Below, piece after piece: positions 34,287 through 43,131 of a stretch of 64,000 nucleotides of DNA. The notes beneath the pieces were generated by a model that was given only the letters and a program-made list of their open reading frames with translations, did not search any database and was not told the origin of the DNA. Origin of the DNA: an uncultured Lachnospiraceae bacterium (lineage in GTDB: Bacteria > Bacillota > Clostridia > Lachnospirales > Lachnospiraceae); the NCBI GenBank assembly GCA_934385475.1, contig CAKRPS010000002.1, positions 38,134-102,133 on the forward strand. The letters run 5' to 3'. Position 1 is the stretch's first letter; each line of letters begins with the position of its first letter. Made by a program: the position numbers and the translations under genes.

Positions 34287-35045
34287 ATGTTTTCATATGA
34301 AGATTATAAAGAGATCATCAGGATCGTTAAGGGAACCGGCAGAGCGTGCGGCTATGCCGATGCACTTGGAAAAGACAAGTTTATTATTATGCGTCATGAC
34401 GTGGAATACAGTGTGGAAAGGGCCTATCAGCTTGCGAAGGTGGAGCAGAGTATGGACTTTATTTCCACTTTCTTTTTTCAGTGGACCAACAATTCCTACA
34501 ATATCTTGTCCAGAAGAAATATGGATATGATCAAGGACATGCACGAGCGGGGGCAGCATATCGGCCTGCATTTCGCATTAAATGGCATGACCGACATGAC
34601 ACAGATCCGGAAGCGGATCAAGATGGAGATGGAGATTCTGAGTGAAATGTTCGGGTTTGAGATCACCGAGTTTTCCATACACAGACCGTCCAAGGATGTG
34701 CTGCGGGAGAACATCAAGCTGGAGGGAATCCTCAACGCTTATCAGGATGAATTTTTCACCTTTGCGGAACAGATCACACCGGAGACAAAGCTGGGAGTGA
34801 AATATATGTCCGATGCAAACCACATCTGGAGGTATGGTTACCCGGACGAGGCCAATATTCTGGGAAGTGATAAGGTACAGATCCTGACGCATCCTTTTGC
34901 ATGGTGCAAGAAGGGCTATGACAATTTCGATAACTACAAGTCGCTTTTACAGGAGAAATATATAGAACTGGTAGAATCGGTAGATAATGAATGTAAGGAC
35001 TTTGGAGAATACAAGGATTATTTCCTTGCAAAGAATGTGCAGTAG
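34287..35045 (+). CDS. polysaccharide-deacetylase-like (NodB-fold) protein
   Basis: 252 aa. IIMRHDVEYSVERA recalls the RHDVD motif of CE4-like deacetylases, HIGLHFALN and SIHRPSKD are placed like the metal-binding and catalytic histidine motifs, and ILTHPFAW is near the C-terminus. There is no signal peptide or helix, so it would act in the cytoplasm, unlike most polysaccharide deacetylases. Possible substrates are a nucleotide sugar or lipid-linked intermediate. Start has GGAGAG at good spacing and sits behind the promoter at 34216. Fold assignment is moderate, activity is inference. Confidence 0.6.
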   Translation: MFSYEDYKEIIRIVKGTGRACGYADALGKDKFIIMRHDVEYSVERAYQLAKVEQSMDFISTFFFQWTNNSYNILSRRNMDMIKDMHERGQHIGLHFALNGMTDMTQIRKRIKMEMEILSEMFGFEITEFSIHRPSKDVLRENIKLEGILNAYQDEFFTFAEQITPETKLGVKYMSDANHIWRYGYPDEANILGSDKVQILTHPFAWCKKGYDNFDNYKSLLQEKYIELVESVDNECKDFGEYKDYFLAKNVQ

Positions 35046-35075
35046 ATAAGAACGGATTGCGGAGGTAGTATTGCG

Positions 35076-36995
35076 GTGTGCGGAATATGCGGATTTGTGA
35101 GCAAAAGAGATATAACGGCAGATCGGCTCAGAGAAATGAACGATACCATGTACCACAGAGGGCCAAATGACAGTGGAGAGGAAATTTATCCCCTGTCAGA
35201 CGGTTATGCTGTCGGATTTGCACAGAGAAGACTTTCCATCCTGGACTTATCTGTGCTGGGACATCAGCCGATGCACTCTGCAAACAGACGGATTTCTGTG
35301 GTCTATAACGGCGAGATCTATAATTTTAAAGAACTGAAAGAGGAGCTTTCAGATTACGAGTTTCATTCAAACTGTGATACGGAAGTCATTATTGCTGCTT
35401 ATCAGAAGTGGGGCATTGACTGTATAGAGCGTTTTAACGGCATGTTTGCCATAGCCCTTCTGGACAGAGAGAATGGAAATTTGTATCTGATCCGTGACCG
35501 TATCGGCAAAAAGCCACTATACTACTGGGTGGATGGAGAAAATCTGGTCTTTGCGTCAGAACTGAAGCCGATTATGCACTGCCCGGGATTTGAAGAGCAG
35601 ATTGACCGCAGGGTGCTTTCGCGCTATCTTTTCCAGCAGTATATCAATGCGCCGGAAAGCATCTTTCAGAATGTTTATAAGCTGGAGCCGGGAGCGGTTC
35701 TGTGTTTCCGGAAGGGAACGATATCAATCCGGAAATACTGGGATGTCAGCGAGGTCTATGAGCGGGCACAGGAAAACAGGGTAAGTAACTATGAGGAAGC
35801 GAAGCAGACACTAAAGGAGCTTTTGAAAAAGGCGGTTGCACGCAGGATGATCGCGGATGTGCCACTGGGATCTTTCCTCAGCGGAGGATATGATTCTTCG
35901 CTTGTCACAGCGATCGCACAGGAGTGCTCCGATGAACCGGTCAAAACCTTTTCCATCGGTTTCCATGAGGAGAAATACAATGAGGCAGGCTATGCCAAAG
36001 CGGTAGCAGACTATCTGGGAACAAAGCACACCGAACTATACATTGATGAAAAGGATATGTTTGAGCTGGTGGAGAGCATCCCGAAATATTATGATGAGCC
36101 CTTTGCAGACAGTTCGGAAATTGCAACCATGATGGTTTCTTCTCTGGCAAGAGAGCATGTGACGGTTGCATTGTCCGGTGACGGTGGAGACGAGTTTTTC
36201 TGTGGCTATAATGTCTATGAGCGTGTGGCACAGGCACAGAAACTGGATTTTCTCGGAGGAATGGTTCACGGCGTGTGTATGCTGCCGGGACTGAAGCAGC
36301 TGGGACTTCAAAAGAAGCTGCCCTTCAAGGTGAGGATCGTGGCCGGCAACAGGGACAGGGAATGTAAGACCCAGCTTGGTTCGGACAATTATCTGGTGCG
36401 TGCGGCGGCTATGGTAGGAGCACTTCCGGAAAATATGCAGGCATTTCCAATCCATTACCCGATGGAAAGCCGCTACAAAGCAACAAACTGGCAGGTAAAG
36501 CGAATGCTTCTGGATATGGACACATACCTTCCGGGAGATATTCTGTGCAAGGTGGACAGGGCTTCTATGAAATATTCTCTGGAAGCAAGATGTCCGATTC
36601 TGGATACAGAGGTGATGGAGTATTCCTATCGGATTCCGCATGCTTACAAGTATGCGAAAGGGGACAAGAAGCACATTCTGAAGGATATTGCTTATGATTA
36701 TATTCCAAGAGACCTTCTGGAGCGTCCGAAGGTAGGTTTTGGAGTTCCGCTTGACAAATGGCTCAGAGGGCCTTTGAAGGAGAAGCTGGGAGACTACTGC
36801 AGCTATGAGTATCTGCAGCGACAGGGAATTTTTGATGCTTCCTACACTTCGCAGTTTGTGCAGGACTATTTGAAGAATGGAGACGCAGGACCGGCAACGG
36901 GAGCAAATTACTCCAAACTGGTATGGTCATTTTTCGTGTTTCAGCAGTGGCAGGAAGCCTATGCAGGGGAAATGCAGGAATCAGCAACAAAATAA
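35076..36995 (+). CDS. asnB: asparagine-synthase-like glutamine amidotransferase (first of two)
   Basis: 639 aa. GTG start chosen because the next codon is the nucleophilic Cys2 of the class II glutaminase domain (MCGICGF), with GGAGG upstream. The glutaminase half contains RGPNDSG and YNGEIYN; the synthetase half has the PP-loop SGGYDSS (about 269-275) and LSGDGGDE. Homologues in O-antigen loci (WbpS type) are proposed to turn sugar uronic acids into uronamides with glutamine as nitrogen donor. UDP-HexNAc uronic acid enzymes are encoded at 17724 and 20407, which makes this reading attractive. Cellular asparagine synthesis remains an alternative. Confidence 0.88.
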   Translation: MCGICGFVSKRDITADRLREMNDTMYHRGPNDSGEEIYPLSDGYAVGFAQRRLSILDLSVLGHQPMHSANRRISVVYNGEIYNFKELKEELSDYEFHSNCDTEVIIAAYQKWGIDCIERFNGMFAIALLDRENGNLYLIRDRIGKKPLYYWVDGENLVFASELKPIMHCPGFEEQIDRRVLSRYLFQQYINAPESIFQNVYKLEPGAVLCFRKGTISIRKYWDVSEVYERAQENRVSNYEEAKQTLKELLKKAVARRMIADVPLGSFLSGGYDSSLVTAIAQECSDEPVKTFSIGFHEEKYNEAGYAKAVADYLGTKHTELYIDEKDMFELVESIPKYYDEPFADSSEIATMMVSSLAREHVTVALSGDGGDEFFCGYNVYERVAQAQKLDFLGGMVHGVCMLPGLKQLGLQKKLPFKVRIVAGNRDRECKTQLGSDNYLVRAAAMVGALPENMQAFPIHYPMESRYKATNWQVKRMLLDMDTYLPGDILCKVDRASMKYSLEARCPILDTEVMEYSYRIPHAYKYAKGDKKHILKDIAYDYIPRDLLERPKVGFGVPLDKWLRGPLKEKLGDYCSYEYLQRQGIFDASYTSQFVQDYLKNGDAGPATGANYSKLVWSFFVFQQWQEAYAGEMQESATK

Positions 36996-37021
36996 TGGAA
37001 TAGTTACAATATGGTACTAAA

Positions 37022-39229
37022 ATGAAAGAAAAGATGCAAGGCAGGGAGAGTAAAAAAAAGCATATTGCGTTTTATATCGGATCGCTTCATAAGGGCGGAG
37101 CGGAGAGAGTGTTTGTTAATCTCGCGGAATATTTTCTGGCAGAAGGCTGCCGCGTGACCATGGTGACCCAGTATCACTATCCGGCAGAGGAAGAATATGA
37201 GCTGCCGGAGGGCGCGGAGAGAGTGGTTTCGGATATTTCCGAGCAGGAGACCGGAAAGAGCCGGGTGTGTAATTTCTTCAGACGCATGAGAAAGCTTCAC
37301 CGGATCTGGAAAAGGTATCAACCCGATCTGGTTCTTTCCTGTATTGGCAAAAATAACTTCATGGCTATCGTTACAACCTGGTTTACCAGAACAAAGCCTG
37401 TGGTCTCCGTGGTGGGGGAAGCCGGTGAGGAGTATCCGGGGAGACTGATGCGCGCGTTGGCGCGTCTGCTGTTTCCGCTTGCGGGGGGAATCATATTGCA
37501 GACGAAGCGGTCTAAGCAGTTTTTTGGAAAGGGCGTTCAGAAGAAAGCGGTTATTTTACCCAATTCATTAAATCCTGATTTTATTAAAGAGAGATATGAA
37601 GGGGAAAGGACAAAAGAAATTGTATCCGTCGGGCGACTCGACAAGAATAAAAACCATGAAATGATGATACGGGCGTTTGCAGAGCTCGCACAGAAATATC
37701 CGGAACACAGGCTTGTGATCTATGGAGAGGGGGAACTGCGCGCTTATCTGGAAAATCTGGTGAAAGAGCTCGGCCTTGAGAAGCGGATCAGCCTGCCGGG
37801 AGTCATCCCGGATGTGGCAGACAGAATTCAAAAGGCAGAGGTGTTCTTGCTGACATCCTATTCGGAAGGAGTCTCGAATGCCCTGATCGAGGCGCTGGCG
37901 CTGGGGCTTCCCGTGATCGCGACAGATGTTCCCAGCGGCGGTACGCAGGAGCTGATCAGAGACGGAGAAAATGGAATTGTGATTCCGGCGGGAGACAAGA
38001 AAGCCCTAGAGAAGGCTCTCGACAGGATTTTGTCGGATCCGGAGTATGCACAGGAACTGGGACGGAATGCAGCCCGGATAGGAGAAAGACTTGCGCCGGA
38101 TCGGGTAAATGCTTTATGGAAGTCCTATTTTGACAGTGTGATACAGGGAACCTCAAAGTTCAGGACAGCAGTACAGGCAGTGATTTTCTGTCTGCTGTTT
38201 CTTTTTCTGCTGATATCCGTATCGTATATGGTGAGAACAAACGGAGATGTGAAGGATCGGTTTTCAGGCTTCTATGCGGAGAAGAATGATACGCTTGACA
38301 TTGTGATGATCGGGTCAAGCCCGGTATTCCCTTATTACAGTGCGCCCATGCTGTGGGGGGACACGGGAATTGCCATGTATCCGCTTTCCTCTAATGTGCA
38401 GAGACCGGAGGCCATGCGCTATCTGGTAGAGGAGGCAGAAAAGTCACAGTCGCCTTCTCTTTATATTTTCGAGATGAGAATGTACACCTTCGATCAGGAT
38501 GGGCTTTCTGAAAATATGGCTTATACCAGAGGTGTTACGGACAACTTGAAATATTCTCTTCACAGAGTGCGCACGATACAGGCACTTGTGCCGGAGGATG
38601 ATGCGGACGGCAGGATGAGCTATTATATTGATATCATGAAGTATCACACCAACTGGAAGATGCTGGCACTGCCATCGGAATGGATGAACTTTGCCTATCA
38701 CAAAAAGAACCCGATGAAGGGCTTTGAGATCAAGGATGAAGTAGGGCCTTTGCCGATGCCGGAATGCGGCGGGGCGACGGGGGAAGAGCAGCTGCCTGAG
38801 GGACAGGAGGAAACTCTTCGGGAATTGCTGGAATTTCTTAAAACAAACGAAATGGATGCACTCTTTATCGTATCACCCTATGGAGAGAGTCTGCGGGAAC
38901 AGCAGATGTACAACTACATGGAGAAGATTACGGCATCCTATGGATACCCTTTTTTGAATTTTAATAACTACTATGAGGAGCTTGGGATTGCATTTGAAGA
39001 GGACTTTGCAGATTACGGAAGTCATACAAATGTGATCGGGGCTGAAAAGTGTACAGAATATCTGGAGAAATATCTGAAAGAGCATTATCAGTTTGAGGAT
39101 AAGCGTGGAACAGCCACCTATCGGTCCTGGGATGAGGCATATGAATTGTGGCAGACGAAAGCTGAAACGGCACGCGGTGTGATCAAAGAGAGGATCGCCA
39201 AGGGAGAATATGCGGAGCGGGAAGAGTAA
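37022..39229 (+). CDS. GT4 glycosyltransferase fused to a membrane-anchored SGNH-like domain
   Basis: 735 aa. Residues 1-375 are a complete GT4 enzyme (SLHKGGAERVFVNLAEYF, SVGRLDKNKNHEMMIRAF, YSEGVSNALIEALALGLPV). A single strong helix (about 385-405) follows, then a C-terminal domain of about 330 residues beginning with IVMIGSSPVFPYY and ending with DYGSHTNVIGAEKC, the Ser and Asp-x-x-His pattern of DltD/AlgX-like proteins. The layout puts the GT inside and the SGNH part outside. The start lacks a clear ribosome site; ATG 37034 is a second choice. It lies between the two asparagine-synthase-like genes. The reading frame is continuous, so this is a real fusion on the sequence given. Confidence 0.8.
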   Translation: MKEKMQGRESKKKHIAFYIGSLHKGGAERVFVNLAEYFLAEGCRVTMVTQYHYPAEEEYELPEGAERVVSDISEQETGKSRVCNFFRRMRKLHRIWKRYQPDLVLSCIGKNNFMAIVTTWFTRTKPVVSVVGEAGEEYPGRLMRALARLLFPLAGGIILQTKRSKQFFGKGVQKKAVILPNSLNPDFIKERYEGERTKEIVSVGRLDKNKNHEMMIRAFAELAQKYPEHRLVIYGEGELRAYLENLVKELGLEKRISLPGVIPDVADRIQKAEVFLLTSYSEGVSNALIEALALGLPVIATDVPSGGTQELIRDGENGIVIPAGDKKALEKALDRILSDPEYAQELGRNAARIGERLAPDRVNALWKSYFDSVIQGTSKFRTAVQAVIFCLLFLFLLISVSYMVRTNGDVKDRFSGFYAEKNDTLDIVMIGSSPVFPYYSAPMLWGDTGIAMYPLSSNVQRPEAMRYLVEEAEKSQSPSLYIFEMRMYTFDQDGLSENMAYTRGVTDNLKYSLHRVRTIQALVPEDDADGRMSYYIDIMKYHTNWKMLALPSEWMNFAYHKKNPMKGFEIKDEVGPLPMPECGGATGEEQLPEGQEETLRELLEFLKTNEMDALFIVSPYGESLREQQMYNYMEKITASYGYPFLNFNNYYEELGIAFEEDFADYGSHTNVIGAEKCTEYLEKYLKEHYQFEDKRGTATYRSWDEAYELWQTKAETARGVIKERIAKGEYAEREE

Positions 39230-39250
39230 TGCGGAAAGGATGACGGACGT

Positions 39251-41152
39251 ATGTGTGGGATTGCAGGATTTTGCAACTGGGGTGACGACTGGCAGAGAAA
39301 TATAGAACGCATGAATGAACGGATGTACCATCGTGGGCCCGATGACTGTGGCATCTGGAGTACAGAAGATCACAGAGTGGTATTTGGACACAGACGACTT
39401 TCCATTGTGGATCTATCCTCTGCAGGAGCACAGCCGATGACTTCACATAACGGACGTTATATAATTGCCTACAATGGAGAAATATATAATTGTGATTTAA
39501 TAAGAGAAAGACTTCTCCGGGAACACAAAGTGACCGGATTCCGGGGAACCTCAGATACGGAGATTCTTCTGGAGTCCATTGCGGCATATGGACTCGAGGA
39601 TACTTTGAAGCTTGCCAAAGGAATGTTTGCGATTGCCCTCTACGATAAACAGGAGCAGGTTCTGTCGCTGGCACGTGACCGTGTAGGCGAGAAGCCCCTC
39701 TACTATGGATTTGTCAGAAAAGATAAATTTGTCTTTGCTTCAGATCTGAATTCTATCGTGGCATTGGATGGGTTTGACAATGAGATCAACAGCGATGTTC
39801 TGGAGGATTATTTCCGATATGGATATATAGCGGCCCCCTATAGTATCTACCGGGATATCGCAAAGCTCGAACCTGGGAAAATTCTAAAAATAAAATCTCC
39901 ATTTAATAAATGCGAAATTTCTACTTACTGGTCTATGAAAGATGTTGCACTGGCAGGGCAGAACGCTCCCTTTACAGGCAGCTATGAGGAAGCCGTGACA
40001 GAGCTGGAAAGACTTCTGAGAGAGTCTATACGGGGACAGATGGTGGCGGACGTTCCGGTGGGCGCATTTCTGTCAGCGGGAATCGACAGCAGTACGGTTG
40101 TAGCGCTGATGCAGTCGCAGAGCAGCCGAAAGGTGAAGAGTTTTACGATCGGAATGGAAGAGGAGAAATACAATGAGGCTGTTGCAGCCGGAGAGATTGC
40201 GAGACATCTTGGAACGGAACACACAGAGCTGTATATCCGGGAAAAGGATGCCAAGGCGGTGATCCCTCTTCTGAGTGGGATGTTTGGGGAGCCCTTTGCA
40301 GATTCTTCACAGATTCCGACCTATCTGGTAAGCAAAATGACCAGAGAGCATGTCACGGTATCCCTAAGTGGTGACGGTGGAGACGAACTGTTCTGTGGAT
40401 ATAATACCTATACGTCGATTGCCCGTATCTGGGACAAAACGAATAAAATACCGTGTGTTATTAGAAAACCTGCCAGCGGTATTCTGGGTGTTGCCGGTAA
40501 ATTGGGAAATGCAGGCATGGCGACAAGGGCGAAGCTTCTGGGAGCCTCCGGAATCGAAGATATGTATCTGCGCTCCGAGATCGGCGAGGGGCTGCACATT
40601 GTCAGGAAAGAAAGATTGTCAACAAAATGTAAGACGGTTATGGAAACCTATCCCTCCAGTTTTCTGAAAGAGCCGCAGCATAATCTGATGCTGATGGATC
40701 TTCTGATGTATCATCCGGATGACATCCTAAATAAGGTTGACCGGACGGCAATGGCGGTTTCGCTCGAAACGAGAGTTCCGATGCTGGATCGGAATGTGGT
40801 GGAATTTGCGTGGACATTACCGCTTTCCTACAGCAAAAAGGACGGAGTTACCAAGCGGATCCTGCGGGATGTGCTGTATCGCTATGTACCGAAGGAACTG
40901 ATGGAACGCCCCAAAAAGGGCTTCAGCATTCCGCTTCACAGATGGCTGAAGGAACCCGGACTGCGGGAGTGGGCAGAAGAACTTCTGGACGAAGCTACAT
41001 TGGAGAGACAGGGATTTCTGTGTGCCGGGACGGTACGGAAAATCTGGAGCGATTATATAGAGAAGGATATCTGGCGCCCACAGATCTGGTATATTCTGAT
41101 GTTCCAGCAATGGCTGCAGGAGAATGAAAAAAGGAAAAGTAATGTCGTATGA
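39251..41152 (+). CDS. asnB: asparagine-synthase-like glutamine amidotransferase (second of two)
   Basis: 633 aa with the same two domains as the 35076 product: Cys2 nucleophile (MCGIAGFCNW), RGPDDCG, YNGEIYN, then the PP-loop SAGIDSS (near 275-281; Gly to Ala compared with SGG) and LSGDGGDE. Middle and C-terminal regions diverge clearly from the first copy, so this is not a recent duplication. AAAGGA precedes the ATG. Coupled to the following GT2 by a four-base overlap. Two such enzymes in one locus suggest two amidated residues or two acceptor sugars. Confidence 0.88.
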   Translation: MCGIAGFCNWGDDWQRNIERMNERMYHRGPDDCGIWSTEDHRVVFGHRRLSIVDLSSAGAQPMTSHNGRYIIAYNGEIYNCDLIRERLLREHKVTGFRGTSDTEILLESIAAYGLEDTLKLAKGMFAIALYDKQEQVLSLARDRVGEKPLYYGFVRKDKFVFASDLNSIVALDGFDNEINSDVLEDYFRYGYIAAPYSIYRDIAKLEPGKILKIKSPFNKCEISTYWSMKDVALAGQNAPFTGSYEEAVTELERLLRESIRGQMVADVPVGAFLSAGIDSSTVVALMQSQSSRKVKSFTIGMEEEKYNEAVAAGEIARHLGTEHTELYIREKDAKAVIPLLSGMFGEPFADSSQIPTYLVSKMTREHVTVSLSGDGGDELFCGYNTYTSIARIWDKTNKIPCVIRKPASGILGVAGKLGNAGMATRAKLLGASGIEDMYLRSEIGEGLHIVRKERLSTKCKTVMETYPSSFLKEPQHNLMLMDLLMYHPDDILNKVDRTAMAVSLETRVPMLDRNVVEFAWTLPLSYSKKDGVTKRILRDVLYRYVPKELMERPKKGFSIPLHRWLKEPGLREWAEELLDEATLERQGFLCAGTVRKIWSDYIEKDIWRPQIWYILMFQQWLQENEKRKSNVV

Positions 41153-42243
41153 AAATATTGGATCATTATGTACCGGCACCGGTGCCCGAACAAAGAGAAA
41201 CAATATCGGTTGTTATTTGTGCATATAACATTGCGGAATACCTTGAAAGAGGCGTGAAGTCCGTGTGCGGACAGACCTACCGGAAGCTGGACATTATTCT
41301 GGTAGATGACGGTTCTACAGACGGAACGGAGAAGATATGCGACAGACTGGCGGAGAAAGATGAAAGAATCCGGGTCATCCATAAGGAAAACGGAGGTCTT
41401 TCGGATGCGCGAAATGCCGGTATGAAGAAAGCAAAGGGAGAACTGGTTGCCTTTCTGGATGGCGATGACTGGATTGACCCGTGTATGTATGAGACGATGT
41501 ATGCCTCTATGTGTGATCTGGATGCAGATTTGTCTGTGTGCAGATACCGGCAGGTTCACAGAGAGTATACGCTGGATGGCTCTACGGACCGTGCTGTCTG
41601 CTTTGAAGGGCAGGAAGCGTTGGAATGTTATGTGTGCGAAGAGAAGGAATATACCATTCAGAACGCAGCGTGGAATAAGCTGTACCGCAGGGAACTGCTG
41701 CAGGATTTATGGTTTCCTGTAGGGAAGCTTTATGAGGATATCCTGTTTACTACGAAGGTCTTTGCCCGGACGAAACGCTGTGTTTACCTTGACACTGCTT
41801 TTTATAACTATATAATAGACAGGGAAGGAAGCATCATGAATGCACAGCTTGGGGAGAGAACATTTACGGATCATATTCCTGCCTATCGTGAGAAGACAAA
41901 GTTCCTTGCGAAGCTTGGGAGACAGGATCTGGCTGAGATTCATGATTATTTTTTTTATAAGAGATTATTTTTGTTTTATAACAGCCTGAGAGAAGCCGGG
42001 AGTGCGCAGCAACAGCAGTACAGAGAGCGGTTGGCTGCTATTTTGCATGAGGACGGGCAAAGGGTCTGCGAAGTGTTCAGATGCAGGGAGGCTCTGCCCA
42101 AAGAATACAGGAGAGCAAAAATCTTTCTGAAATCTGAGAATCTGTACTGGATTCTGGTACAGGGAGATGAGAAGATTATTATTCCGATGAAGGTACTTGT
42201 GAAGCGGATGCTCCGGCGCGGAAAGAATGGGAACAGAACATGA
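41149..42243 (+). CDS. GT2 glycosyltransferase
   Basis: 364 aa GT-A enzyme. VVICAYNIAEYLERGVKSV starts the fold, LVDDGSTDGT binds the nucleotide, GGLSDARNAGM and LDGDDWIDP supply the DXD-type metal site, and NAAWNKLYRRELL is in the C-terminal extension common to EpsJ/CpsJ-type capsule transferases. No transmembrane helix. It starts on the AsnB stop and ends on the start of the GT11 gene, so three products are translationally linked. Donor unknown. Confidence 0.87.
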   Translation: MKILDHYVPAPVPEQRETISVVICAYNIAEYLERGVKSVCGQTYRKLDIILVDDGSTDGTEKICDRLAEKDERIRVIHKENGGLSDARNAGMKKAKGELVAFLDGDDWIDPCMYETMYASMCDLDADLSVCRYRQVHREYTLDGSTDRAVCFEGQEALECYVCEEKEYTIQNAAWNKLYRRELLQDLWFPVGKLYEDILFTTKVFARTKRCVYLDTAFYNYIIDREGSIMNAQLGERTFTDHIPAYREKTKFLAKLGRQDLAEIHDYFFYKRLFLFYNSLREAGSAQQQQYRERLAAILHEDGQRVCEVFRCREALPKEYRRAKIFLKSENLYWILVQGDEKIIIPMKVLVKRMLRRGKNGNRT

Positions 42244-43112
42244 TAATTGTGCAGCTCGCGGGAGGTCTGGGAAACCAGATGTTCCAGTATGCTCTGGCAA
42301 GAAGGCTTGTGAGCATGGGCAGAAATGTTAAAATAGATGACAGGGCAGGCTTTGAACAGGATTTGCAGAGGAATCCTGCTCTTTCTGTTTTCGGAATTTC
42401 CTATGAAAGACCGCAGGAAAAGGAGCTTCGCCGGATGCTGGACAGTGATCCGGCATTGTGGTATAAAGTAAGGCGCAAACTCTGCGGGCGAAAAAAGAAG
42501 TCGTACTTTGAGGAGACGAAACGTTTTCTGCCACAGGTTCTGGAATGGGATGATATCTATCTGGAAGGATACTGGCAGAGTGAGAAATACTTTGAACCGA
42601 TCCATGAACAGATTCGGGAACTCTACGATACTGATAAAATATTTGAACACACAGGTAATGTGGATGCAGTGCTCCGCAGGGAAATCGGACAAGGGGATTC
42701 TGTCAGTGTGCACATTCGCAGAGGTGATTACCTGACACCGGAAAATGAAAAGCTGTATGGAAATATCTGTACACCGCAATATTACCGGGCAGCCATGCAG
42801 GAGATGAAAAGGAGACATCCAAACTGCCATTTCTACCTTTTTACGAACGATGTGGAATGGATCCGGTCATGGGATGCCTGCGGCTATGGGAAAGAGAGCA
42901 CGATCGTAGATACGGGAAGCGGAGAGAGTGCAGATTACAGGCAGTTTGCCTTAATGGCGGAATGCAGACACCATATCCTTGCAAATAGCAGCTTTAGCTG
43001 GTGGGCATCTTACCTGCACCCACACGAAGATAAGATTGTGCTGGCACCGGCAGGCTGGCTGAATGGATGGGACTGCACAGATTTGTACCGGAGCGATATG
43101 ATAGTGATTTAA
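42240..43112 (+). CDS. GT11 alpha-1,2-fucosyltransferase-like
   Basis: 290 aa. LAGGLGNQMFQYALARRL, VSVHIRRGDYLTPEN and LANSSFSWWASYL are the three classic GT11 motifs; the Arg pair in HIRRGDY contacts the GDP part of GDP-fucose in relatives. It would add fucose in alpha-1,2 linkage, usually to galactose, making H-type ends. It shares clear motif identity with the 56858 product. Coupled (ATGA) to the upstream GT2. GDP-fucose must be supplied by genes outside the window. Confidence 0.9.
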   Translation: MIIVQLAGGLGNQMFQYALARRLVSMGRNVKIDDRAGFEQDLQRNPALSVFGISYERPQEKELRRMLDSDPALWYKVRRKLCGRKKKSYFEETKRFLPQVLEWDDIYLEGYWQSEKYFEPIHEQIRELYDTDKIFEHTGNVDAVLRREIGQGDSVSVHIRRGDYLTPENEKLYGNICTPQYYRAAMQEMKRRHPNCHFYLFTNDVEWIRSWDACGYGKESTIVDTGSGESADYRQFALMAECRHHILANSSFSWWASYLHPHEDKIVLAPAGWLNGWDCTDLYRSDMIVI

Positions 43113-43131
43113 GAGGAAGGAATTTACACAG

